Positions 9,522 to 18,784 of a stretch of 64,000 nucleotides of DNA are shown piece by piece. The notes beneath the pieces were generated by a model that was not told the DNA's origin, did no database searches, and saw only the letters and a list, made by a program, of their open reading frames with translations. Numbering within the stretch: position 1 is the first letter of the stretch; each line of letters starts with the position of its first letter. A program made the translations under genes and the position numbers. The DNA is from Psychrobacter sp. NZS113 (GTDB lineage: Bacteria; Pseudomonadota; Gammaproteobacteria; Pseudomonadales; Moraxellaceae), in contig NZ_JADYWL010000002.1 in NCBI RefSeq assembly GCF_015864825.1, positions 186,001 through 250,000 on the forward strand, in the 5' to 3' direction.

Positions 9522-10220
9522 CTACACTGCCACACCGAATAAACGTCCAATCATCGATGTGGCCAGCATTGCAATCGCTCCCCACGAAATGATCCGAATG
9601 ACAGCAGGAATGACGGGCGCGCCGCCCAAACGAGCAGATATCACACCTAACAGAATGAGACCAAGTAAGGTAATGAATGCCAATGACCAGACCAATGTCT
9701 GCGCTGGTAATACCATGACACCAATCACGGGTAATATCGCTCCAGCAATGAACGATAATCCTGAAGCAATGGACGCATGAATCGGCTTTGCTTGACTAAG
9801 ATCGGTCAAACCAATCTCGTCACGAGCATGTGCTTCAAGAGCATCATGTTCAGTTAAAGCCACTGCCACTTGATGAGCCAACGTGTGATCAAGTCCGCGC
9901 GTCTCATAAATTTTCGTTAATTCAAAGAGCTCTCGATCAGCATTATGTGTCAGCTCATACTGCTCTTTGGTTAAATCGGCTTTTTCGGTATCTGCTTGCG
10001 AAGACACCGAAATATACTCGCCAGCCGCCATTGACAATGCACCTGCTGTCAATGCTGCTAGTCCGGTCAATAGCATGGTTTGGCTACTAGGATTTGCCGC
10101 TGCCACGCCGACCAGTAAGCTGGCAGTTGAAATCAATCCATCATTCGCACCTAATACGGCTGCTCTTAACCAATGATTGCGGTTGCTAAGATGAGGCTCG
10201 TCATGAATAGAATGATTCAT
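9522..10220 (-). CDS. VIT1/CCC1-family transporter
   Basis: The ATG at 10218-10220 is chosen because AAGGAT lies at proper distance and MNHSIHDEPHLSNRNHWLR is a typical beginning; a GTG nine codons upstream has no such support. The family signature LRAAVLGANDGLISTASLLVGVAAA is helix 1 with its conserved Asp, followed by AGALSMAAGEYISVSSQAD, the helix 2 signature. A charged cytoplasmic stretch and three C-terminal helices complete the fold. Members move Fe(II) or Mn(II) across the membrane, usually for detoxification or storage. No iron-regulatory site was noticed upstream. Confidence 0.88.
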   Translation of the reverse strand: MNHSIHDEPHLSNRNHWLRAAVLGANDGLISTASLLVGVAAANPSSQTMLLTGLAALTAGALSMAAGEYISVSSQADTEKADLTKEQYELTHNADRELFELTKIYETRGLDHTLAHQVAVALTEHDALEAHARDEIGLTDLSQAKPIHASIASGLSFIAGAILPVIGVMVLPAQTLVWSLAFITLLGLILLGVISARLGGAPVIPAVIRIISWGAIAMLATSMIGRLFGVAV

Positions 10221-10387
10221 AGATATCCTTAGAGAGTGGTTAGACACTTAAGACTTAATTACCTATTATCACCCAGTTTTTTTATAAAGTAAGATTTCTT
10301 TAACTTCATTATTAAATGTATAAATGTGCTCATAAAACGAGCTTTCATCTCATCCAGTCATTTTTTGGCTCATACTAAATAAATGAA

Positions 10388-11563
10388 TTATTTAGCCATT
10401 GCACTTTCTAATATCGTATAGGCCGCTTTGACCCTATCTGCATTAGGATAGTTCTTATTTGCTAAAATGACGATGCCTGATTTTTTGGTAGGGATATAAG
10501 CGATATATCCGCCAAACCCATTGGTAGCACCTGTCTTATTGACCCACACGTTGTTTAAAACGGGTGTAGTATGGTTGTCTGTGGTAATCGTTTGAGAATT
10601 AAGTACTACCTCCATTGAATTGCCTTCAAGCAAGGTATCCAGTGAAGTAGGAAACGGATACATCTCCCATGCTAACCCTTGTGTAAAGGCGCTCGCCTGA
10701 TAGTAACCTTTTCTATTATTCTTCAATGATTGCTGAATATCCTTATCGAGAGACACCAGCCCCATATTGGCCGCCATATAGCGAGTCATATCTGCACTGG
10801 TTGATTTGATCCCGTAGGCTTCTGCATCCAACATACCAGGGTTGACTCTAATGGCGTCGCCAGCAGCGTTATAACCAAACGCATAATCAGCCATTCTATC
10901 ACTAGGAACATTGACAAAAGTATTTGGCATGTTGAGTGCTGGCAGGATTTTATTTTCCATCAGCTGCGTGTAGTCAGAGCCCATACTTAGCGCAGATATA
11001 TAGCCAAACAGCCCGATGCTGGCATTTGAATACAGACGTTTTGAGTTGACAGGGAATACAGGCTGCCAAGATTTATAATAGCGGAACAGTGCTTGATTAT
11101 CGGTGACGTAATCAGGTACTTGAAGCGGTAGACCACCTGCCGAATAGGTGGCTAGATTAATCAGTTTGGTATTTCCGATAGCACTGTTTTTTAGATAAGG
11201 AATATAGTTATCAGCGGTATCTTCTAATGATAGCGTGCCATTCAGTTCAGAATAACTGGCTAGAGTAGCGGCAAATGTCTTGCTGATAGAGCCTAATTCA
11301 AAAATCGTGTTTTCTGAGACAGGTATTCGGGCTTGTTTGTCTGCTAGTCCGTAGCTATAGAAATAGGACTCGCCATCGATAATAATACCAAAGGCCATGC
11401 CGGGGATATCATGCTCTTTCATCAATAATTTGGCTTGCTTATCAACCTCAATTTTCAAAGTCTCATTATTGCTTGCTGCTTGTGCTGCTCCAGACATTAA
11501 TGAGGCTGCAACTAAAATGGTAAGTCCGACTCGATTTAAGGTGTTTTGCACTGATTTTTTCAT
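10388..11563 (-). CDS. ampC: Class C (AmpC-type) serine beta-lactamase
   Basis: 391 residues with a Sec signal peptide (cut after about SGAAQA). The three active-site motifs are in class C order and spacing: SISK at 92-95 (nucleophile Ser92), YSN at 178-180, and KTG at 343-345. It should hydrolyse beta-lactams in the periplasm, or less likely act as a penicillin-binding esterase of the same fold. No ampR-type LysR gene lies next to it, so induction by AmpR is not suggested. A 25-bp piece nearly identical to codons near residue 335 occurs again at 12297-12321, see the pseudogene entry. Confidence 0.9.
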   Translation of the reverse strand: MKKSVQNTLNRVGLTILVAASLMSGAAQAASNNETLKIEVDKQAKLLMKEHDIPGMAFGIIIDGESYFYSYGLADKQARIPVSENTIFELGSISKTFAATLASYSELNGTLSLEDTADNYIPYLKNSAIGNTKLINLATYSAGGLPLQVPDYVTDNQALFRYYKSWQPVFPVNSKRLYSNASIGLFGYISALSMGSDYTQLMENKILPALNMPNTFVNVPSDRMADYAFGYNAAGDAIRVNPGMLDAEAYGIKSTSADMTRYMAANMGLVSLDKDIQQSLKNNRKGYYQASAFTQGLAWEMYPFPTSLDTLLEGNSMEVVLNSQTITTDNHTTPVLNNVWVNKTGATNGFGGYIAYIPTKKSGIVILANKNYPNADRVKAAYTILESAMAK

Positions 11564-11639
11564 TATGTGGTTATTTGTCCGCTTTGGTGGTTTATATTTT
11601 TCTAATTAGGATTTGGTTGTTTTTTCACAAGCACTTGTA

Positions 11640-11800
11640 TAAATTTACTTTGAATTGACGATGCATCAGCAGCTGGTATAGCAATGGCTGTATTCTTGAT
11701 GATTCAGGCATGTTGTCGCTATTTTTACCAAAACCGTATTTACCTTCGACAGTTACAGCAGCGCTATTTTTAATTATGGCAAAGAAGTTATATAACTACA
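11640..11800 (-). other. Short coding-like relic in the 11564-11885 spacer
   Basis: The spacer upstream of ampC holds a minus-strand open stretch of about 55 codons with protein-like composition (for example AVTVEGKYGFGKNSDNMPE) ending in TGA near 11630. It has no convincing start and no ribosome site. It may be a fragment of a lost gene. No family is recognised. Confidence 0.25.
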
Positions 11801-11885
11801 ATGATGACTGAAAATGTAAATCTATAAAACTAAATTCTCCTAATAACCTAGTGCAGTAAGAGTAGTACAGCGATGATCAAACACA

Positions 11886-11920
11886 AAAAAAGCAGATACC
11901 ATAATCAGTATCTGCCTTTT
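11886..11920 (-). terminator. Terminator copy 1 (part of duplicated segment)
   Basis: GCAGATAC and GTATCTGC form the stem with A-rich and T-rich flanks, so it can work on both strands. The same hairpin with the same 8-base loop occurs at 13283-13318 behind the intact dehydrogenase gene. Confidence 0.7.
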
Positions 11921-11987
11921 TATATATTCAAAATCACTCAGTTAAAAGTTCACTATATATTAGATATATAACGACTTTTTTTGCTTA

Positions 11988-12321
11988 TTAAGCTTGAGGC
12001 GTGATTAAGTATTTCTCGCCTGTTGCTTGTTTGCCATAAGCAGCGATTGACTGTAAGTGCAATACTTCTGCTAATGTTACTTCATGCTTGTAGCTGCTCG
12101 CAAATGTGGTTGTGATTTCTTCTGCCACACGTTGGCGTATTTTCACGACGGTTTTGATGCCCAGTTTGCCTAGCGCATTGAATAGCAAGAAGCCATTCAC
12201 ACCCCAAGAAAAACCAAAGTTACGGTTTAGGGTGATAGGGACACGATTTAGCGCGCCATAGATGTACGCTTGTTTGAATGTATTAGAGCCATACGCTGTT
12301 TAAAACGGATGTAGTGTGGTT
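11988..12321 (-). pseudogene. 3' fragment of a medium-chain dehydrogenase gene joined to an ampC fragment
   Basis: From 11988 to about 12293 the minus strand encodes a close copy of the last hundred or so residues of the dehydrogenase at 13342-14469 (for example VAEEITTTFASSYKHEV against VAEEITTTFASSYTHEV), ending in the same LITPQA. At 12294 the similarity stops abruptly. Bases 12297-12321 then match ampC bases 10552-10576 at 23 of 25 positions in the same orientation. So the fragment looks like the product of a duplication followed by a deletion that fused the inside of an ampC copy to the inside of a dehydrogenase copy. An internal ATG could still give a 70-residue peptide, but there is no sign that it is used. 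Confidence 0.85.
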
Positions 12322-12446
12322 TCCTTTTAATAATAAACATTAATAAATTTACCCCTGTATCTTTGCTCATATAATATATGCTTCTAGCTAGTCTCTTGAA
12401 TTGCAATATTATGCTTTTTAGCAATGTCCATTTCTCAAGGTATTCA

Positions 12447-13214
12447 ATGTTTATTAAAAAATTAAGCAAGATTGTTCTTATAGCCGTGAGCGCTGCTCTC
12501 ATGACATCTTGTATTGGTAGGGCGCCTGCAACTTACATCGGTGATTTAGGCGGTTTCCCTGTTGATCTACCAAGAAATCCGGTTCATTTAGTTGAGTATG
12601 ACGGTGATCCTGCATGGGGTAAAAAACGAGAGGGTAAAAAACCTAAACGCAGCTATGACTCAAAGATCAATAGCTTTGGCTTTGATGTGCGTTATACCGA
12701 TAACACCATATTCGATAAGCGCAATAAAAGTCATAAACATGCTTATGATAAAGAACAGTACTTACCTAATGACCCTTGGGTATCGGTCAATGTCTCCTCT
12801 GGCGATAGATATTATGGAGCAGGTGCTATTCATCGTATGGGCGATGGAACACTTAATCCTAGCAAAGAAGCAGGTTCTGTTCATCAATATGAACAGCTTA
12901 ATAACGATCAATACGGGTTGGAAGTTTATGCGCCTCCAGGTATAGATCCTAAGACTGACCGTCCTTATCGTGAAGACAGGTATGCAGAAGATGTGTTTAT
13001 TCAAAGGGATAAAAAAGGGCAAATTATAACTTATATAAAGTGTAGTAATAGAGATGTCCCTAGGCCACCTTGTGATCATCGCTTTGATCTAGAGCCAGAA
13101 ATGGCTTTACATGTCAATGTGCAATATTCACGGCATAATATCGCTGATTGGAAACAAATTGAACAGGTGGTTAGACAACAGATTTTAAATTTTCGTAAAA
13201 TATCGTATGGTTAA
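12447..13214 (+). CDS. Putative lipoprotein of unknown function
   Basis: The start at ATG 12447 has AAGG upstream and gives a lipoprotein signal (ALMTSC); the frame is open 23 codons earlier without support. The mature part of about 235 residues is rich in Tyr, Asp, Lys and Pro and has no recognised domain. Segments such as GFPVDLPRNPVHLVEYDGDPAW and a C-terminal region mentioning HVNVQYSRHNIADWKQIEQVV suggest a compact beta-rich fold with a final helix; this resembles immunity-like or type VI accessory lipoproteins only in a general way. It is flanked by the two copies of the duplicated dehydrogenase 3' segment and points against both. Confidence 0.65.
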   Translation: MFIKKLSKIVLIAVSAALMTSCIGRAPATYIGDLGGFPVDLPRNPVHLVEYDGDPAWGKKREGKKPKRSYDSKINSFGFDVRYTDNTIFDKRNKSHKHAYDKEQYLPNDPWVSVNVSSGDRYYGAGAIHRMGDGTLNPSKEAGSVHQYEQLNNDQYGLEVYAPPGIDPKTDRPYREDRYAEDVFIQRDKKGQIITYIKCSNRDVPRPPCDHRFDLEPEMALHVNVQYSRHNIADWKQIEQVVRQQILNFRKISYG

Positions 13215-13282
13215 ATTGTTTTACAGGACGTAAGGGCTAGGGCTTTGATTGTGTAGTTAAATCTATGTAAAGCCAAGTCAAT

Positions 13283-13318
13283 AAAAAAGCAGATACCATA
13301 ATCAGTATCTGCTTTTTT
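13283..13318. terminator. Bidirectional terminator copy 2
   Basis: Fourteen-bp perfect stem (13283-13296 with 13305-13318) with A and T tracts on both sides, between the convergent lipoprotein gene and the dehydrogenase gene. It duplicates the hairpin at 11886-11920. Confidence 0.85.
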
Positions 13319-13341
13319 GTATAAATGCTTTCAGGTTTTGA

Positions 13342-14469
13342 TTAAGCTTGAGGCGTAATCAAATATTTCTCACCTGTTGCTTGTTTGCCATAAGCAGCGA
13401 TTGACTGTAAGTGCAACACTTCTGCCAATGACACTTCATGCGTATAGCTACTTGCAAACGTGGTGGTGATTTCTTCTGCCACACGTTGGCGCATTTTAAC
13501 GACGGTTTTAGTACCCAGTTTGCCTAGCGCATTGAATAACAAGAAGCCGTTCACGCCCCAAGAGAAACCAAAGTTACGGTTTAGCGTGATAGGGCCACGG
13601 TTCAGCGCGCCATAGATGTACGCTTGTTTGAACGTATTAGAGCCATAGACACTGTATTCTTCTACATCAACATTGATAGCCGCTTCCATGCAGTTAAGAA
13701 TATCGCTGCTCAATTGACCGCCGCCGATTGGATCAAACGAAATCGTGGCACCTGTTTCAGTAATGGCGGCTGTTAAGTCAGCAATAAACGTATCGCTGCT
13801 TGAGTTGACCACATATTTTGCACCCATATCGCGCAATAGCTTTTCTTGCGAGTCTTTACGGACAATATTCACTAAATCAACACCATCTGCCATACAGATA
13901 CGGTTTAGCATTTGACCCAGGCTAGATGCCGCTGCTGCGTGTACGATGGCTTTGTGGCCTTCAGCGCGCATGGTTTCGACCATGGCTAGAGCAGTCAGTG
14001 GGTTCACGAAAGAAGACGCGCCTTCTTTAGCTGTGGTGCCTTCTTTTAGCTCTAAGCAGCTCTGTACGTTTGCGCGAAGATATTGACGGTATGTGCCGCC
14101 GCCGATTACAGCAACGGTTTTACCCATCAATGCTTGTGCGGCATCTGATGATCCTGCGGCGACTACGGTACCTGCGCCTTCATTGCCGACTGGCGTGTTT
14201 TTACCAACGCGAGTTTTGACAGATGGCATGAACTTAGCTGGCACGTCAGCCGTGATAACTGGGTTTTCGTCTGTACCTGACTGTACGGCAGTTGACATAT
14301 CAGCGACGCTGAATAGAACAGCTAAGTCAGATGGGTTTAAAGGTGCAGCTTCAATACGAACAACAACTTCGTCGGCACCCGGTTGTGGCATGTCGATTTC
14401 TTGCAAAGCCAAGGTTAGTTTATTGTCTTCGCTGATGGTTGAGGTCAGTTGGATGTTTTTATCAGTCAT
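13342..14469 (-). CDS. Medium-chain dehydrogenase/reductase (quinone oxidoreductase-like)
   Basis: 375 residues of the zinc-type alcohol dehydrogenase/quinone oxidoreductase superfamily. The N-terminal GroES-like domain contains APLNPSDL and VGNEGAGTVVAAG; the cofactor domain contains the altered Rossmann segment AIVHAAAASSLGQMLNRIC followed by a GAKYVVNSS step typical of NADPH binding. The structural-zinc cysteines are absent, so it is probably a zinc-free NADPH oxidoreductase. AGGAG precedes the ATG. A glutathione transferase gene follows upstream on the same strand, suggesting joint electrophile or quinone detoxification. Its 3' end is duplicated at 11988-12293. Confidence 0.85.
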   Translation of the reverse strand: MTDKNIQLTSTISEDNKLTLALQEIDMPQPGADEVVVRIEAAPLNPSDLAVLFSVADMSTAVQSGTDENPVITADVPAKFMPSVKTRVGKNTPVGNEGAGTVVAAGSSDAAQALMGKTVAVIGGGTYRQYLRANVQSCLELKEGTTAKEGASSFVNPLTALAMVETMRAEGHKAIVHAAAASSLGQMLNRICMADGVDLVNIVRKDSQEKLLRDMGAKYVVNSSSDTFIADLTAAITETGATISFDPIGGGQLSSDILNCMEAAINVDVEEYSVYGSNTFKQAYIYGALNRGPITLNRNFGFSWGVNGFLLFNALGKLGTKTVVKMRQRVAEEITTTFASSYTHEVSLAEVLHLQSIAAYGKQATGEKYLITPQA

Positions 14470-14616
14470 AAGATTTGCTCCTGCAAATAGTTATTTTTTG
14501 ACCAATCACATTACGGCATTGGCCCTATTTTTTGGTCGTTTAGGTGTGAGTAAGAATTTCAATAGTGATTGTTTTATCGTCAAATGCTTTTTAGAATTGA
14601 ACGGGTTAGCATCAAA

Positions 14617-15294
14617 CTAGCCAGCGTTTGCGGCTTTAATTTGAGCCGTCACATGCTGCATGAACTCAGGCATATTCGCTTGGCTATCTGCCTGAACGCT
14701 TTGTGCAATGTCAGTTTTACTCATGGCTTTGTTCCATTCTTTCATGCCGTCCACTTCTGCCAGTACATCCCACTCAAGCTGAGTAGATCCAAAAGCGTTG
14801 ACAATGGTGTTGACGTGATGCACATAGATGTCAGCCATGGTGAATTGCTCGCCTGCAATCCAAGGAGAGAATTTACATAGGCGATTCATGGCAATAATAC
14901 CGCGGCCCAATACTTGACGTACTTCATCTTTGATTGCGTTAGGTGCTTGAGTACCAGAAAACACATAAGGAATCAGTCGGCGGCATGGTAGCTCAAAGTA
15001 AAGCTCTGCTATTTTCATAATCTGACGTACAGCCGCGCGTTCTGCTGCATTGGTAGGGTATAGCGGCTTTTCAGGATAGGTTTCTTCAAGGAAGTCACAA
15101 ATCACGCTAGATTCCGACAGATTAAAACCGTCAGGCATGGTGATTGCAGGTACTTTACCCACTGGACTGACGGTTAGTAGATCATCACTACCAGCGTATA
15201 AAAGGTCCTCTTGGAATGGAATGCCCTTATATAAAAGAGCGTGTTTTACGATGTTGTAATAGTTGCTTGCAGCAAAGCCGTGCAAAGTAATCAT
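14617..15294 (-). CDS. Glutathione S-transferase family protein
   Basis: 225 residues, usual length for cytosolic GSTs. The thioredoxin-like N-terminal domain has ASNYYNIVKHALLYKGIPF, the cis-Pro segment GKVPAI and the SES glutathione-binding turn (LSESSVICDFLEE). The alpha-helical C-terminal domain contains FTMADIYVHH, the N-capping box. It would conjugate or reduce electrophiles with glutathione; the exact substrate cannot be read. It is in the same direction as the oxidoreductase 147 bases downstream and divergent from a LysR gene that may control both. Confidence 0.88.
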   Translation of the reverse strand: MITLHGFAASNYYNIVKHALLYKGIPFQEDLLYAGSDDLLTVSPVGKVPAITMPDGFNLSESSVICDFLEETYPEKPLYPTNAAERAAVRQIMKIAELYFELPCRRLIPYVFSGTQAPNAIKDEVRQVLGRGIIAMNRLCKFSPWIAGEQFTMADIYVHHVNTIVNAFGSTQLEWDVLAEVDGMKEWNKAMSKTDIAQSVQADSQANMPEFMQHVTAQIKAANAG

Positions 15295-15478
15295 AAGTCA
15301 TTCTTCCATTGTTGACGTAAAGGTTATTTTTAATCGTGTTTTCATTGCGACGTTTAAGTTAACCACATTATTACTGGTTTTAATGTGGTTATATATAAGG
15401 AATAACGTGAATCACTATTGCTATTAAGACAATAATAGAGCGAGAATACTTAAATATTTATATAAATGGAGAGGTTAG

Positions 15479-16390
15479 TTGGATCAATTACGTGCTATCA
15501 AGTATTTCAGCAAAGTCGTAGAAACGGGCAGTTTTACTAAGGCGGCAAGTGCCTTTAATGTGCCGCCATCGTCACTATCTAGACGGGTATCCGATTTGGA
15601 GAAAAGTCTGGGCGCGACATTATTAAAGCGCTCAACCCGAATCGTTAAACTGACCGAAGTAGGGCAGGTTTATTACAATGACATGCAGCACATATTGAAC
15701 CAACTAGAACAAAGTAAAGAAACGGTGCGCAGTTACCAAACCACGCCAATGGGACGCTTACGAATCAGCTCGATGGTGGGTTTTGGTGAAAAGATACTGC
15801 TGCCATTGTTAGACGAACTTGGTAAGTTATACCCAGAGATTGTATTGGATGTCAGTCTCAGCGATGAGCTATCAGCATTAGGCCGTGACGATGTAGACAT
15901 TGCAATTCGCGGTGGTTATGCACCCAATGAGCGTGTGATTGCTATTAGGTTAATGGACAATGGGTTTATTCCCGTTGCGTCTCCCAGTTATTTGGAGATG
16001 TATGGTACACCCAATCATGTGATGGAATTAAAAGAACATAAAGGCCTGTATTTCAAAGCGCCAAATGGGCCAACGCCTTGGTTATGCCATGTGGACGATC
16101 AGTGGCATGATGTCTCGGGGCTAGCCGTTGCGATCTCAAACAATGGACCATGGCTTGCCAAAAAGGCTTGTAATGGTGAAGGTATTTTAATGTCAACCCA
16201 CTGGGCATTGTCATCATATCTTGAGTCGGGCGCGTTACAAGAGATTAAATTTGAGCATCCGTTAGCGATTACGCAACATGCTGATATGGCTGTGTATTTG
16301 CTGTATCAAAAGCAGCGTTATCTCGTACCCAAAGTGAAAGCCGCCGTCGATTTCTTGGTTGAGAAAATAAAAGTGAAAAATGCGCAGTAA
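15479..16390 (+). CDS. LysR-family transcriptional regulator
   Basis: The start codon is TTG at 15479, preceded by GGAGAGG at good spacing; no ATG fits the conserved N-terminus (DQLRAIKYFSKVVETGSFT). The helix-turn-helix covers about residues 18-38 (TKAASAFNVPPSSLSRRVSDLE) and the effector domain the rest, 303 residues in all. This type often controls divergent oxidoreductase or GST genes; the GST gene starts 184 bases away on the other strand. The inducer is not known. Confidence 0.88.
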   Translation: MDQLRAIKYFSKVVETGSFTKAASAFNVPPSSLSRRVSDLEKSLGATLLKRSTRIVKLTEVGQVYYNDMQHILNQLEQSKETVRSYQTTPMGRLRISSMVGFGEKILLPLLDELGKLYPEIVLDVSLSDELSALGRDDVDIAIRGGYAPNERVIAIRLMDNGFIPVASPSYLEMYGTPNHVMELKEHKGLYFKAPNGPTPWLCHVDDQWHDVSGLAVAISNNGPWLAKKACNGEGILMSTHWALSSYLESGALQEIKFEHPLAITQHADMAVYLLYQKQRYLVPKVKAAVDFLVEKIKVKNAQ

Positions 16391-16403
16391 GGTTTCATAG
16401 ATT

Positions 16404-16432
16404 AAAAATCACATCAACTCGATGTGATTTTT
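16404..16432. terminator. Bidirectional terminator
   Basis: AAAAATCACATC (16404-16415) and GATGTGATTTTT (16421-16432) form a 12-bp stem with a 5-base loop between two convergent genes. Confidence 0.85.
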
Positions 16433-16462
16433 TATGCAGGAAACGATTACCAATATCTCCAA

Positions 16463-17362
16463 TTATTCTATCGGAACCGATCTTTTATATTTGACAGATT
16501 CTCGTGTGGCTAGCCAAATAAGAGGGATGATAATCAATGCTGAACCTATCAATAAGCTGATATCTGGTATCTCATGAAACCACACGATGCCGATAAACAC
16601 AGCTCCTAACAGCCCTGTATATTCTGCACTAGAGATTTTATGGGCTTCCACTGCTCGGTAGACCAGTACGCAGATACTCGCATAAATCAAAATAAACAAA
16701 TTTGATCCCGCTGCTATCCATAGCGCATACCAACTCAAAGGTTCATTCTCCCAAATAGCCAAACCAAGCCCAAATGGAATACCCACTAAATTGGTCAAAA
16801 ACAATGTTTGTGCAACGGTGTGATTCGAAGGCAGTTTGCGAACCAATAGATTGTTCGTCGCCATGGTTAAGGCAACTATCAGCGCAAATATAGCACCCAT
16901 ATTAATTTGCGTGGGCTTTACAATGATAAGAATGCCAACGAAACCTAGCATTGCCACAACGATGCTTGGCGCTGTGAGCCGGTCTTTATAAAACAAAAAC
17001 CCTAACGGCAACATCAACAAAGGAGCGGTATAAAAAATAGCATTCACCGTTGCTAGCGGCAATGCCTGAATAGATAACACCATAAATACCGCACCAAATA
17101 ACCAAATATGGCCTCTGACAAAGTGCCATTTTAAGTTGCTAATTAATTTGGTTTTTTTGTTCAAAAAGCAAAAGGGCAGTAGCATCAGAACAGCTGTCAG
17201 CTGACGCAATAAAACGAATTGATAGACCGCTGCGCCATCTGGCAACTCTTTGATCAACGCATCTGACAAGATAGCAATCATGTTTCCCACAACCAATAGA
17301 ATCATGGCAAACCCAACACTCATCTTTGGCATTATCATTCTCACACCTATCTCAAAATACAT
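16463..17362 (-). CDS. EamA/DMT-family transporter
   Basis: 299 residues with ten predicted hydrophobic helices arranged as two EamA repeats. Landmarks are an N-terminal half ending in LLMLPLGFLFYKDRL and a second half with VLVYRAVEAHKISSAEYTGLLGAVFIG, typical of drug/metabolite exporters of the RhaT/YdcZ-like type. The substrate cannot be deduced. Start choice between 17362 and an ATG eight codons on is open. The gene is divergent from a LysR gene at 17470, with a 107-bp shared control region, so it is probably its target. Confidence 0.82.
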   Translation of the reverse strand: MYFEIGVRMIMPKMSVGFAMILLVVGNMIAILSDALIKELPDGAAVYQFVLLRQLTAVLMLLPFCFLNKKTKLISNLKWHFVRGHIWLFGAVFMVLSIQALPLATVNAIFYTAPLLMLPLGFLFYKDRLTAPSIVVAMLGFVGILIIVKPTQINMGAIFALIVALTMATNNLLVRKLPSNHTVAQTLFLTNLVGIPFGLGLAIWENEPLSWYALWIAAGSNLFILIYASICVLVYRAVEAHKISSAEYTGLLGAVFIGIVWFHEIPDISLLIGSALIIIPLIWLATRESVKYKRSVPIE

Positions 17363-17469
17363 GAAACTTTAAATTAAGCCATTGGATCTAATGGTCAGGT
17401 AAGCAGTATATTCATATATTTACATGACGTATAATGATATAAAGCCCTTTAGTATTAGCTGAGATAATA

Positions 17470-18360
17470 ATGAAACTACCGCCATTGCGCGCGATACAGT
17501 GTTTTGAATCCGTTGCAAGACTGAATAGTTTTTCAAAAGCAGCAGAAAGTCTCAACGTGACGCAAAGCGCTGTGAGTCATCAAGTCCGAACGCTTGAGGA
17601 GTACCTTGGCGAAGCGTTGTTTTATAGGCAGGGTCGGACACTTTCGTTGACAGAAATAGGGTCGCGTTATTTCACAGAAGTAAATCAATCATTGGCTGCT
17701 ATTTCGAATACCAGTCAAGCCATTCGGAATGACCAACCTGGGCATATTCGCCTAGCACTGTATAGCTCGGTGGCTGTTAATTGGCTGATTCCTCGATTGC
17801 AAGACTTCCATAAACAACACCCAGAGATTGAGCTCACCTTAAACATGGTGACAGACCAAGATGACTATAATGAGCAATGTTCTGACTGTTTTATTACCGT
17901 CCATCCGCCAAAGCGTAACGTGGTCAGCACGTTTTTGTTCGCTGAAAAGCTATTCCCTGTCTGCGGTCAAAAGCTTTGGGAAGAAATAAAAGACCAACCC
18001 TTGCCTGAGGCATTATGGCAACACCCCATACTGTCGGTCAGATATTCTGGGAAAAGTGAAAATGCGGCCAATGATTGGCTAAAGTGGTGCAAAGTAGGAG
18101 GGTTTGAGCTGCCGAGCGATGTAAAAATAAATCAGTTTAGCCACGTACTTCTTGCAGCACAGGCCGCACGTTATAACTTAGGTATTACGCTTATCGACAA
18201 CTATATGATGCTAGAACAAACCCATCAGCAAAATCTTGTTAGAATCCCAATGCATGAATTACTCACTGGCGACAGCTTCTATTTCTTTTATAACGACTTA
18301 AAGTCAAATCAAGCTGACATTATTAAATTGAGCCGTTGGTTGGAATCCCAGTGCTATTAA
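17470..18360 (+). CDS. LysR-family regulator, GcvA-like
   Basis: 296 residues. The start MKLPPLRAIQCFESVARLNSF and helix-turn-helix FSKAAESLNVTQSAVSHQVR are characteristic of the GcvA/AmpR subgroup of LysR proteins. The effector domain follows normally. It lies divergent from the EamA transporter, which is the likely target. It is also the nearest upstream regulator gene on the same strand as the 5-oxoproline cluster 585 bases further on, so a second role there is possible but unproven. Confidence 0.88.
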   Translation: MKLPPLRAIQCFESVARLNSFSKAAESLNVTQSAVSHQVRTLEEYLGEALFYRQGRTLSLTEIGSRYFTEVNQSLAAISNTSQAIRNDQPGHIRLALYSSVAVNWLIPRLQDFHKQHPEIELTLNMVTDQDDYNEQCSDCFITVHPPKRNVVSTFLFAEKLFPVCGQKLWEEIKDQPLPEALWQHPILSVRYSGKSENAANDWLKWCKVGGFELPSDVKINQFSHVLLAAQAARYNLGITLIDNYMMLEQTHQQNLVRIPMHELLTGDSFYFFYNDLKSNQADIIKLSRWLESQCY

Positions 18361-18515
18361 AGAGTGTTATCAGTGACTACTGTTAATAAGCGCCATCAGA
18401 ATACTCCTTAGCCTATAATGGTTTTAAGGTTTTTCTAGAGCTTGCTTTTACTGAATTTTCCACATCAGATAATATTGACTCGTTATGCAGTCAGTCAAAA
18501 CCTCACTTCAAAGAC

Positions 18516-18713
18516 TTACTGAATGTCCATCATAAAAGCCTGCCATAGGCTGATACCCAAATACCATACAATAATCGGTAAGAATAATAACAGTAGGCCC
18601 CCTTCAAATAAAAAGGCGTGTAACAATCACATTGACACTGCCTCATGAGTATCCAAGCCATACAACCAGCTTGCCAGCGGCACAAATATGATTAAGCCAA
18701 TTATTTCAATAAC
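18516..18713 (-). pseudogene. Remnant of a PACE-family efflux transporter gene
   Basis: The 18361-18945 spacer contains a decayed minus-strand gene. One piece reads VIEIIGLIIFVPLASWLYG, the first helix of the PACE (AceI-like, chlorhexidine efflux) family; the next reads LLHAFLFEGGLLLLFLPII and continues to WYLGISLWQAFMMDI, the third helix and following loop with the LHA.LFEGG signature. About 40 residues between them are missing, a TGA stands at the joint (18627-18629), and a TAA at 18516-18518 cuts off the last part. Intact family members are about 140 residues. Confidence 0.75.
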
Positions 18714-18784
18714 CTACTAATAATACATTCTCTGTTTATTTATAGTGGCTGGCATGTACCTCTAGCATATATATTTTACTAAAT

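Noticed and set aside
12248..12502. 84-codon minus-strand open frame across the pseudogene junction
   Set aside because: It reads the dehydrogenase fragment in the wrong frame and overlaps the signal peptide region of the lipoprotein gene.
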